Shown: piece after piece, positions 1-5,937 of the stretch | Numbering within the stretch: position 1 is the stretch's first letter | How the letters are laid out: each line of letters starts with the position of its first letter | Origin: Xanthobacteraceae bacterium | GTDB lineage: Bacteria > Pseudomonadota > Alphaproteobacteria > Rhizobiales > Xanthobacteraceae | Assembly (NCBI GenBank): GCA_030043285.1 | Contig: JASHXZ010000238.1 | Span: forward strand, 1-12,985 | Length of the DNA: 12,985 nt | Direction of reading: 5' to 3' | Program-made: the position numbers and the translations under genes | Notes under the pieces: generated by a model | Told to the model about the DNA's origin: nothing | The model's database searches: none | What the model saw: only the letters and a program-made list of their open reading frames with translations

Positions 1-542
1 AGGTCAAGCGCGGCGCGGGCGACGTCGAGCGCTCGTGCTACTGCATCCACGCGCCGATCCACAAAATGCTGCCGCAGGCGACGGCGGTGTTTCACACCCA
101 CATGCCGTATGCCAGCGCGCTGACGCGCCTGGAGGATCCGCGCATAAAAGAGATCGGCCAGACCGAAGTGGGCCTGATCGACGCCATCGCCTACGACGAC
201 CAATATAGCGGCCCGGCGTTCGAGCCGGCCGAAGGCGAGCGCCTCGCCCGCTGCATCGGCAACAAGAGCGTGCTGTTCATGGCCAATCACGGCGTCACCA
301 CGCTCGGCTCGACGGTCGCCGACGCCTACGACCGGCTGTATTATCTGGAGCGCGCCGCGCAGGTGCAGATTTACGCGATGTGGACCGGCCAGCCGTTAAA
401 GCAGCTGCCGGCGGCGGTGGTCGAGAAGACCAAGCGCGAGATCGGCGGCGCCAGCTTCTACGACGGCCCGAGCCCGGCGCAGCGCCACTTCGATGCGCTC
501 AAGCGCATCCTCGACAGGAACGAGCCCGACTACAAAAATTGA
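1..542 (+). CDS. Class II aldolase/adducin-type protein, 5' partial
   Basis: The frame is open from base 3, so the gene begins upstream; the first in-frame ATG (base 66) is internal. About 180 residues are visible. The zinc-site signature of class II aldolases is present: HTHMPY (around base 93) gives the H-x-H pair, and NHGVTT (around base 287) gives the third histidine. It is followed by the usual C-terminal helix (DAYDRLYYLERAAQVQ). The family holds fuculose-phosphate-aldolase-like and decarboxylating enzymes acting on sugar phosphates or hydroxy acids, plus many proteins of unknown substrate. The substrate cannot be told here. Full-length members are about 250 residues, so roughly a quarter is missing. 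The last 13 codons belong to a 46-bp sequence repeated at 1225-1270. The next gene is convergent. Confidence 0.88.
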   Translation, partial: VKRGAGDVERSCYCIHAPIHKMLPQATAVFHTHMPYASALTRLEDPRIKEIGQTEVGLIDAIAYDDQYSGPAFEPAEGERLARCIGNKSVLFMANHGVTTLGSTVADAYDRLYYLERAAQVQIYAMWTGQPLKQLPAAVVEKTKREIGGASFYDGPSPAQRHFDALKRILDRNEPDYKN

Positions 543-549
543 GGCCGGC
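504..549 (+). repeat. Direct repeat copy A (3' end of aldolase gene)
   Basis: This 46-bp segment covers the last 13 codons, the stop and 7 bases after the aldolase gene. It aligns without gaps to 1225-1270 with 37 of 46 identities. Copy A encodes RILDRNEPDYKN followed by a stop. Confidence 0.75.
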
Positions 550-613
550 GCACGCCGCCATCGGCGCAGTGCCGCCTCCCCGCGCGTACGCGTTCAAGGC
601 GATCGGCGCGCGG

Positions 614-1138
614 TCAAAAAGAGCTGTCCGGCTGTTTGAGAAAATCCGTTTCCTCTGCGGTCGAGATTCTCCCAAGGATGCGGTTGCGATGCGGGAAGCG
701 GCCAAATCGGTCGATGATCGTCCGGTGCGCTTGCGCCCACTTTTGCAAATCCACATCGCCGAGGCTCGTCATCAGCGCGACCGAGCGCGCTTGCGACGCG
801 CGATCTTCCGCGTGCTCGAACGGCAGATACATAAACATGCGCTGATCCTTGCTCAGGCCGGCGTCAAACCCTCGGGAGACGGCCGCCTCTGCCAAGCGCA
901 GCGCCTGGGGATCGGCGGCGAATGCGCGGGGCGTGTCGCGGAACATGTTGCGCGACATCTGGTCGAGCACGATCAAAGCGGCAAGCGCGGTCCGCGCATC
1001 GGCCAGGAGGCCGTCATGTCCGCGGGACACAAGCCTTTCATGCAAGCCGAGAAATAGCTCGCGAACGCTCGCGTCAAACGTCGGGTCCTTCTTGAACCAT
1101 CGCTCCGGCGCAGTCCGCTCGAACCAAAACGTCAACAC
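614..1138 (-). CDS. DUF924 family protein
   Basis: The family is recognised by its conserved blocks. LDQMSRNMFRDTPRAFA matches the family's DQFPRNxFRGTPRAFA, FMYLPFEHAED matches FLYLPFMHSED, and HRTIIDRFGRFPHRNRILGR is the C-terminal signature. DUF924 proteins are small, helical, probably cytoplasmic and of unknown function. The first usual start codon is GTG at 1138, giving 174 residues. However, family members normally have several residues before the FWF motif, and the frame stays open upstream with family-like sequence (DPEDGWVNVLTFWF). A strong Shine-Dalgarno, GGAGGAGGG (plus bases 1182-1190), lies 7 to 8 nt before an in-frame ATC at 1174-1172. The true start is probably there, which adds 12 residues. 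The gene is convergent with the aldolase and divergent from the phosphate genes, so it is likely transcribed alone. Confidence 0.9.
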   Translation of the reverse strand: MLTFWFERTAPERWFKKDPTFDASVRELFLGLHERLVSRGHDGLLADARTALAALIVLDQMSRNMFRDTPRAFAADPQALRLAEAAVSRGFDAGLSKDQRMFMYLPFEHAEDRASQARSVALMTSLGDVDLQKWAQAHRTIIDRFGRFPHRNRILGRISTAEETDFLKQPDSSF

Positions 1139-1224
1139 GTTCCCGACCCAGCCATCTTCAGGATCGTCGTCGATTGCGCGTCCCTCCTCCGTCGTGACCC
1201 GGCTCAGTCCTATCGGTGCCTTAG

Positions 1225-1270
1225 CGCATAATCGATAGGAAAGACCCCGACTACAAGACTTATGGCCGGC
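1225..1270 (+). repeat. Direct repeat copy B (remnant aldolase tail)
   Basis: Aligns without gaps to 504-549 (9 mismatches in 46). Read in the aldolase frame it gives RIIDRKDPDYKTYG, close to the real aldolase C-terminus RILDRNEPDYKN. A TAG stands directly before it (1222-1224), so it is not part of a working gene. Patchy similarity (GGCCGGC, CCGCC, TCGGCGC) continues past both copies. It is best read as the 3' stub of a second aldolase gene, or the scar of an insertion that brought in the DUF924 gene. Confidence 0.6.
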
Positions 1271-1294
1271 ACGGGCCCGCCGGTTTCGGCGCCG

Positions 1295-1312
1295 CTGTCA
1301 TCGTCCCTTCAT
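1295..1312 (+). promoter_or_regulatory. Pho box 1 (PhoB binding site)
   Basis: CTGTCAT-CGTC-CCTTCAT: two 7-bp half-sites with an 11-bp repeat, as in the PhoB consensus CTGTCAT-N4-CTGTCAT. The first half is perfect and the second has one mismatch (CCTTCAT). It lies 43 nt before the small ORF and about 200 nt before the MFS gene. AAAA follows directly, as it does after Pho box 2. It would activate the 1356-4176 operon under phosphate starvation. No clear -10 is visible. Confidence 0.75.
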
Positions 1313-1355
1313 AAAACGCCAGCACGTTTGCCGGCGGGAAAGACGGGGATAGACC

Positions 1356-1517
1356 ATGACCGAGATTGCAGCGGCGTTGCCGGGCTCGATCGAGCCGGCG
1401 CGGGGCGGCGGACCGAAACTCGATCACGGCGTCAATCCACTGTCATTGATCTCGTTCTTATGCGCGTTGGCTGCGGGGCAAGCGCGCTGCAAAACAGCGG
1501 GGGGAATTTGGCAATGA
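1356..1517 (+). CDS. Small ORF upstream of and overlapping MFS gene (53 aa)
   Basis: ATG at 1356 follows GACGGGGATAG, a weak G-rich Shine-Dalgarno. The frame runs 53 codons to a TGA at 1515-1517, which overlaps the ATG of the transporter gene as ATGA. Most codons end in G or C, as expected of coding DNA here. It starts MTEIAAALPGS, has a Gly/Pro-rich middle and one short hydrophobic stretch (PLSLISFLCALAAG, about residues 28-41), and ends KTAGGIWQ. I recognise no family. Its position between Pho box 1 and the transporter, with a stop-start overlap, suggests either a small membrane-associated protein or a leader whose translation sets transporter translation. It could also be a chance open frame. 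Confidence 0.4.
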   Translation: MTEIAAALPGSIEPARGGGPKLDHGVNPLSLISFLCALAAGQARCKTAGGIWQ

Positions 1518-3037
1518 ACGACACTGCAGCGCCCGGCGCCGCCAAACTGGCGACCGCGAAAACCGTTCAGGAATACATCGACGAACTGCCGGTCTGGTCC
1601 GACGGTACCACGCTGAAATCGACACCCATGACCGGCATGCAGTGGCGCATCTGGTCGCTCGCGGCGTCCGGCAAATTCTTCGAGGGCTTCGTGGTGTTCA
1701 TGGGCGGCGTGACGGTGCCACTGATCACCCGTGAATTCGGGCTGAGCGCCAGCGAGGCGGGACTCGTTACCTCGGCAAGCCTGGCAGGCATTCTGGTCGG
1801 CACTATCCTGCTCGGCGGCCTTTCGGACTATTTCGGCCGCAAGCGCATGTTCATCGCCGAGATGATCATCTTCTGCCTGTTCCTGGCGCTGCTGATAATG
1901 GTCGGGAGTTTTTGGTCACTGGTGATCTGCCTGTTCGGCATCGGCATGGCGCTCGGCTGCGACTACCCGACGGCCCACATGATTATCTCCGAGAGCATTC
2001 CCAGCGTGTCGCGCGGCCGGCTTGTGCTCGGCGCCTTCGCCTTTCAGGCCGTGGGCGCCATGAGCGGCATCGCGATAGGTGCCCTCGTGCTCATGCTCTA
2101 TCCGAGCATTGACGCTTGGCGATGGATGTACGCAACCGCCCTGGCGCCGGCACTGATCATCACCATCGGCCGCTTCTTCATCCCGGAAAGCGCCAACTGG
2201 CTGATCGTGCGCGGCGCGCACGAGCACGCCGAAAAAGCCGTGACACGCTTGCTCAGCCGTAAGCCGGTCTACCCGCAGAAAGTGGAGCTGATACGCCACG
2301 TCGTTGACGAGCACAGCGCGTCGAAACAGAGCTTTTTCGCGCTTTTCGACTCCAAAAATCTCCGTGCCACCATCTTCTCCTCGGCGCCGTGGCTGTTCCA
2401 GGATCTCGGCACCTACGGCATCGGCGTCTTCACACCGACCCTGATAGCTGCCGCTCTTGGCAGCGGGCCAGACAAGATCCGCAGCCCTGCCGACCTGATT
2501 GCGAGCGGTATCCATTCGGCCCAGGCCGCGGCGCTCACCACGTCGCTGCTCATCGTCGGCATCATCTTTGCCATCGCGCTGTCGGACAGCCTGGGGCGCA
2601 TCCGATTGCAGATCTTCGGCTTCCTCGGCTGTGCGGTCGGGTTGGGTATTGCCTCCCTGTCCATCGACGCGACAGGCCCGACCAAGCTGTACCTCATCAT
2701 GGCCGGCGTGATGCTATTCAACTTCATGACCAATATCGGCCCCAACGCGCAAACCTACCTGCTCGCGGGCGAAGTATTTCCGACTGAAGTGCGCGGCATG
2801 GGCGCCGGTTTCGCGGCGATGATCGGCAAGGTCGGCGCAGTTGCCACCACCTACGGGTTCCCGATCCTGCTCGCCAGCATCGGCACTCGCTCCCTGCTTT
2901 ACGCCCTGGTCGTCAGCTCCGTATTGGGCGCTATTGTGACCTGGGTGTACCGCATCGAAACCACCGGCGTGAACCTCGATCGCATCGGCCGCGAGCCTGA
3001 AGCGCAAAATCCTGAAACCAAAAAGGCGGCCGCATGA
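1514..3037 (+). CDS. MFS transporter, probable H+/phosphate symporter (PHS-like)
   Basis: A 507-residue protein with 12 hydrophobic segments, a long cytoplasmic N-terminus (about 50 residues) and a charged central loop (about 220-285). The frame is open further upstream, but ATG 1514 follows GGGGGAA at 7 nt and gives a standard MFS length. MFS motif A is GGLSDYFGRKR (about 101-111). Visible residues match the phosphate site known from the fungal PHS symporter PiPT: D150-Y151 in GCDYPTAHMIISE (PHS signature GGDYPLSAT..SE), Q178 in AFQAVGAMSG, W293/D297/Y301 spaced 4+4 in PWLFQDLGTYG, N411 in IGPN, and K439 in IGKVGA. E57 (FFEGF) sits where PiPT has an acidic TM1 residue. Its stop overlaps the start of the PstS-like gene (ATGA), and Pho box 1 lies upstream. 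Family is sure; phosphate as substrate is a well-supported inference. A related organic-anion symporter is the alternative. Confidence 0.9.
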   Translation: MNDTAAPGAAKLATAKTVQEYIDELPVWSDGTTLKSTPMTGMQWRIWSLAASGKFFEGFVVFMGGVTVPLITREFGLSASEAGLVTSASLAGILVGTILLGGLSDYFGRKRMFIAEMIIFCLFLALLIMVGSFWSLVICLFGIGMALGCDYPTAHMIISESIPSVSRGRLVLGAFAFQAVGAMSGIAIGALVLMLYPSIDAWRWMYATALAPALIITIGRFFIPESANWLIVRGAHEHAEKAVTRLLSRKPVYPQKVELIRHVVDEHSASKQSFFALFDSKNLRATIFSSAPWLFQDLGTYGIGVFTPTLIAAALGSGPDKIRSPADLIASGIHSAQAAALTTSLLIVGIIFAIALSDSLGRIRLQIFGFLGCAVGLGIASLSIDATGPTKLYLIMAGVMLFNFMTNIGPNAQTYLLAGEVFPTEVRGMGAGFAAMIGKVGAVATTYGFPILLASIGTRSLLYALVVSSVLGAIVTWVYRIETTGVNLDRIGREPEAQNPETKKAAA

Positions 3038-4176
3038 TCACGTTCCCCCTTCGCTCTCGGCGTTTCCGTCCGAGCTTGTTTGCAACGACGTTGATCTCAG
3101 CTGCAATTGGCATGTTGGCGGCGGCTCCATCTCAGGCTGCCAGCATCACGCTCAACGAAACCGGCTCCACGTTGCTCTATCCGCTGTTCACGCGGTGGAT
3201 TCCCGATTATGCCAAAGTGGCGCCTGACGTGACGTTGACTGCGGCGGCTACCGGCTCCGGCGCCGGCGAGGAAGCAGCGCTCGCAGGCAAGGTCAGCATC
3301 GGCGCCTCCGATGCCTATCTCTCCGACAAGGTCGCCGCGCAGCACCCGAATATTCTCGATATCCCGCTCGCCATCTCGGCCCAGACGATCAACTACAACC
3401 TTCCAGGTCTCAACGGCGCGAATATCAAGATCGATGGCCCGACCCTGGCCGCGATTTATTCCGGCACCGTCACGCAGTGGGACGACCCCGCGATCAAAGC
3501 GATGAACCCCGGCCTGACTCTCCCGCACCAGACCATCATTCCGGTCCGCCGCGCCGACGGCTCCGGCGACACCTTCATCTTCACTCAGTTCTTGGATTTT
3601 GCGACCGAGACTGGGGTAGGCGACCCCGGCTACGACGCCACTCTCTCTGGGACCAGTGCTGGCACCGTTATCGCTTGGCCCAAAGTCGGCACCACTATCT
3701 CCTGGCCCGATGTCGCCGCCGAAAAGGCTGCGCCTGGCAATGACGGCGTCGTTCAGATGCTTGCTGCCACCCCTTTCTCGATTGGTTATGTTGGGATCAG
3801 CTACGCCGACAAGATCGCCAAAGCTGATCTCGGCACGACCATGGTCAAGAACCAAAATGGCAAGTTCTTGCTTCCCACGCCGCAGTCGATTGCCGATGCG
3901 GCTGCCCGGCTCGACGCTCGCACGCCCCCCTATGAGCGCATCACGCTTATCTTCGCCCCCGGCGACAACAGCTACCCTCTGGTCAACTACGAATATGCCG
4001 TTGTCTCGAAAAAGCAGCCCGACGCCGCAACGGCCGATGCGCTGCGCACCTTCCTGCTGTGGAGCATTTCCGGCATTGGCGGCAATAGCGCGAACTATCT
4101 CCGGCCCGTCGGTTTCATCCCGCTGCCGGATTTCATCCGCGGACTGAGCGAGGCGCAGATCGCGGAGATCAAGTAA
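3034..4176 (+). CDS. pstS: PstS-like periplasmic phosphate-binding protein
   Basis: A 380-residue secreted protein with a Sec signal peptide: basic start (MITFPLRSRR), hydrophobic core, and likely cleavage after APSQA (residue 35). It has no lipobox cysteine. PstS ligand-site elements appear in order: ETGSTLLYP (42-50), TGSGAG (73-78), IGASDAYLSD (89-98), IYSGTVTQWDDPAIKAMNPG (141-160) and VRRADGSGDTFIFTQFL (171-187). The C-terminal part (YPLVNYEYAVV, LPTPQSI, IPLPDF) resembles mycobacterial PstS proteins more than E. coli PstS, from memory of those sequences. Its ATG overlaps the transporter's TGA, so the two are translationally coupled. No pstC, pstA, pstB or phoU follows, so it is not in a standard Pst ABC operon. 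It may hand phosphate to the MFS permease, serve a Pst system elsewhere, or act as a sensor or scavenger. Confidence 0.92.
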   Translation: MITFPLRSRRFRPSLFATTLISAAIGMLAAAPSQAASITLNETGSTLLYPLFTRWIPDYAKVAPDVTLTAAATGSGAGEEAALAGKVSIGASDAYLSDKVAAQHPNILDIPLAISAQTINYNLPGLNGANIKIDGPTLAAIYSGTVTQWDDPAIKAMNPGLTLPHQTIIPVRRADGSGDTFIFTQFLDFATETGVGDPGYDATLSGTSAGTVIAWPKVGTTISWPDVAAEKAAPGNDGVVQMLAATPFSIGYVGISYADKIAKADLGTTMVKNQNGKFLLPTPQSIADAAARLDARTPPYERITLIFAPGDNSYPLVNYEYAVVSKKQPDAATADALRTFLLWSISGIGGNSANYLRPVGFIPLPDFIRGLSEAQIAEIK

Positions 4177-4288
4177 AGTCTAGCGTCGTTTTGCTGGATT
4201 TCTCACATGACAGTGGCAGCGGCTCCGTAAAGGGATCGCCTTTCAGCACCCGCCGCGTGACGAACGGTCGTGGGCCGCGGCTCAGCGG

Positions 4289-4306
4289 CCGTCATCGTGC
4301 CTTCAT
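4289..4306 (+). promoter_or_regulatory. Pho box 2 (near copy of Pho box 1)
   Basis: CCGTCAT-CGTG-CCTTCAT, followed by AAAA. Over 22 bases it differs from Pho box 1 at only two positions. The similarity runs on for about 20 more bases (CCAGCrCG, TTTGCCG), which points to duplication of a promoter segment. It lies 198 nt before the 4505 gene, almost the same distance as Pho box 1 from the MFS start. Confidence 0.65.
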
Positions 4307-4368
4307 AAAAACCCAGCGCGCTTTGCCGCGCTCATCAAACTGTTCATGGTTATCGATCGATAGATTGC

Positions 4369-4389
4369 ACAGGCCTGATCCTGTTTTTT
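4369..4389 (+). terminator. Weak terminator-like hairpin
   Basis: ACAGG (4369-4373), a 6-base loop, CCTGT (4380-4384), with the stem ending in a run of six T (4384-4389). The stem is only 5 bp, so it may be weak or chance. If real it would end transcripts from the PstS-like gene or from Pho box 2, leaving the 4505 gene dependent on Pho box 3. Confidence 0.25.
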
Positions 4390-4413
4390 GGTTACTCCCG
4401 GCCATCGGCACCA

Positions 4414-4431
4414 CTGTCGTGCAGTTGTCAT
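4414..4431 (+). promoter_or_regulatory. Pho box 3
   Basis: CTGTCGT-GCAG-TTGTCAT: two half-sites with 11-bp spacing, each with one mismatch to CTGTCAT. It lies 73 nt before the 4505 ATG, a typical distance for the direct promoter of that gene. Flanks are unlike boxes 1 and 2, so it is an independent site. Confidence 0.55.
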
Positions 4432-4504
4432 CATCGGCAACAAGACTCTCCCTGAGAGCGCAGCCCGACCTCGATTTTGGTTGGAATTTGAGAGGAGACC
4501 GAAC

Positions 4505-5176
4505 ATGCCGCTCCATTTCTGCCACCCTTCGGCGCCGCACACCAAGCTCAACGTTCCGGAATGGTATGTCTGCGACCTGATGCTGGAACGCGCGTTGGAC
4601 GCAATCATTCGCCGGCTCGACAAGCTGGACCGCAACCACGATATTCCCTACCTCGCGGGCTACAGTCGCGACGGCACGATCATCTACATCGATCGCCACA
4701 TGCCGACGGCGTTCACGTACAAAGGCCGGAAAATTGAAACCGACCGTTTTCTCGTCCTCCATGAAGAGGTGGAGAAAACGATGATCGACCGGCTCAACCT
4801 GCACTATCTGCACGCCCACCAGATCGCCACGCGCGTTGAAAGAGACGCCGTGGTCGCCTGCGGCATCAATTGGAACGACTATGACGATTTCATGCAGGAC
4901 AACGTCAAATATATCGGCGATAAGCGCCTGACCAAGATTCCAGCCGATCTCGATCTAAAACCTTATCGCGACGAGCACGATACCGAACTGCTCGAACGCA
5001 TGGCGCGGGCCGTCGAGCGCGGCCATCATCCGTCCAACCATCACCCGCAAAAGCTCCGCAGCAGGATCCATGTGACGCTGTCCGACATCAGGGCGAATAA
5101 CGGGATAGCGCGGCACGTGGCTAAGCCCGAACCGAGGGCAAGCAAACCAAAATCCCCGTCGGCCAAACGCAAGTGA
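4505..5176 (+). CDS. Hypothetical protein with HExxE motif, Pho-box preceded
   Basis: A 223-residue protein I do not recognise. ATG 4505 has a good Shine-Dalgarno (GAGAGGAG) 8 to 9 nt upstream, and codon use matches the neighbours. There is no signal peptide or membrane segment, so it is probably cytoplasmic. It begins MPLHFCHPSAPHTK. The middle has YSRDGTIIYIDRHMP (53-67), then FLVLHEEVEKTMID (82-95), a HExxE pattern, then YLHAHQIATRVERDAV (101-116). H86, E87, E90, H103, H105 and E112 could form a metal site like that of small zinc metallopeptidases. This is a motif reading only. The C-terminus is a lysine/proline/serine-rich tail (PEPRASKPKSPSAKRK). The two Pho boxes upstream suggest expression under phosphate limitation. 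It ends 14 bp from the convergent peroxidase-related gene. Confidence 0.8.
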   Translation: MPLHFCHPSAPHTKLNVPEWYVCDLMLERALDAIIRRLDKLDRNHDIPYLAGYSRDGTIIYIDRHMPTAFTYKGRKIETDRFLVLHEEVEKTMIDRLNLHYLHAHQIATRVERDAVVACGINWNDYDDFMQDNVKYIGDKRLTKIPADLDLKPYRDEHDTELLERMARAVERGHHPSNHHPQKLRSRIHVTLSDIRANNGIARHVAKPEPRASKPKSPSAKRK

Positions 5177-5190
5177 TTTTGCCGGCGCCC

Positions 5191-5829
5191 TCACCGCGCC
5201 TGCGCGTGGTAGACGCTGTTCGGGCGCATGTCGGTCGCCGAGGCGACGCGGTTCGTCATGTTGAAGAAGCCGGCCACCGCGGCGATGTCCCAGATGTCGC
5301 GATCGGCAAAGCCGGCGCGGCGTAGCGTCGCGCGGTCGTCGTCCTCGACGCGCCACGGCTCGGCGGTGAGCTTGACGGCGAAATCAAGCATGGCGCGCTC
5401 GCGCTTCGACAGCCGCGCGGCGCGATAATTCATCACCATCAATTCGCCGAGCACCGGATCGCCGGACAGCTGGCGCACCGCGGCGCCATGGGCGACCAAA
5501 CAATAATAGCAGCGGTTCTGCGCCGAGACCGCGACCGCGATCATCTCGCGCTCGAGCTTGCTCAGGCCCGACGGCGCCAGCATCAGATCGTTGTACATGG
5601 CGACGAACGCGGCGAGCTTGGCGCTGTCGAACGCGTAAGCCGTCAGCACGTTGGGCACGAAGCCGAGTTTTTCTTCGCATTTGGCGAAATAGGCCGCCAT
5701 CTCGCCCGTCAGCGGCGCCGGCTTGAGCGACAACGCCGTGATCTCGGTGTCGTCGCCGGCCGCTGCGCTCGGCCGCGCGTTAGCCGGCTGGGCCGCCGCG
5801 GCGGCTTTGCGGTTCGGTTTCTTGGCCAT
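5191..5829 (-). CDS. Peroxidase-related enzyme (AhpD/carboxymuconolactone decarboxylase-like)
   Basis: A 212-residue protein of the CMD/AhpD-like superfamily, peroxidase-related branch. The core signature is REMIAVAVSAQNRCYYCLVA (about 94-113), which includes the catalytic C107-x-x-C110 pair and H114. In the family these residues give thiol-disulfide/alkylhydroperoxidase-type activity. The following parts (AVKLTAEPWRVEDDD, DIWDIAAVAGFFNMTNRVAS) fit this subfamily. The first 25 residues are a low-complexity Ala/Lys-rich extension without signal-peptide character. ATG 5829 is preceded by GAGGAG at 7 to 8 nt. It is transcribed alone, convergent with the 4505 gene and divergent from the glutamate dehydrogenase gene. 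The physiological substrate is unknown; peroxide defence is an inference from family. Confidence 0.92.
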   Translation of the reverse strand: MAKKPNRKAAAAAQPANARPSAAAGDDTEITALSLKPAPLTGEMAAYFAKCEEKLGFVPNVLTAYAFDSAKLAAFVAMYNDLMLAPSGLSKLEREMIAVAVSAQNRCYYCLVAHGAAVRQLSGDPVLGELMVMNYRAARLSKRERAMLDFAVKLTAEPWRVEDDDRATLRRAGFADRDIWDIAAVAGFFNMTNRVASATDMRPNSVYHAQAR

Positions 5830-5845
5830 GGGGCCTCTCCTCTAT

Positions 5846-5929
5846 CCGTCATTCCGGGCTCCTCGCGGAGCTTGTCATCGGGGCCGTCCACTTCGGGCCG
5901 GACCCGTTCGCTCGACCCCGGAATGACGG
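5846..5929. repeat. Palindromic intergenic repeat (CCGTCATTCCGGG type)
   Basis: A perfect 13-bp inverted repeat: CCGTCATTCCGGG (5846-5858) and CCCGGAATGACGG (5917-5929). The 58-bp interior has its own short stem GCTCC-TCGC-GGAGC and a GTCC...GGAC pair, so the whole can fold as a branched hairpin or cruciform. Similar CGTCATTCCGGG-type elements are dispersed between genes of Bradyrhizobium and Rhodopseudomonas relatives (recalled, not searched). It lies between two divergent genes. Confidence 0.7.
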
Positions 5930-5937
5930 GGCACAAG

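Larger units (their letters stand above)
4177..4504 (+). other. Intergenic regulatory region
   Basis: This 328-bp gap holds no convincing gene. It contains Pho box 2, a 12-bp palindrome TATCGATCGATA (4351-4362), a weak terminator-like hairpin with a T run (4369-4389) and Pho box 3. The Shine-Dalgarno GAGAGGAG for the next gene is at its end. The part around 4340-4395 is clearly more AT-rich than the genes. Confidence 0.6.

Noticed and set aside
1440..1457. A further CTGTCAT inside the small ORF as a fourth Pho box
   Set aside because: Only one half-site: the bases 11 positions further (CTCGTTC) do not match the consensus.
1262..1513. An 84-residue N-terminal extension of the MFS protein in the open frame upstream of 1514
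   Set aside because: It would cross Pho box 1 and has no family similarity. ATG 1514 has its own Shine-Dalgarno and gives normal MFS length.
3097..3855. A 252-codon minus-strand open frame opposite the PstS-like gene
   Set aside because: No family features, and the plus strand encodes a complete signal peptide and PstS motifs.
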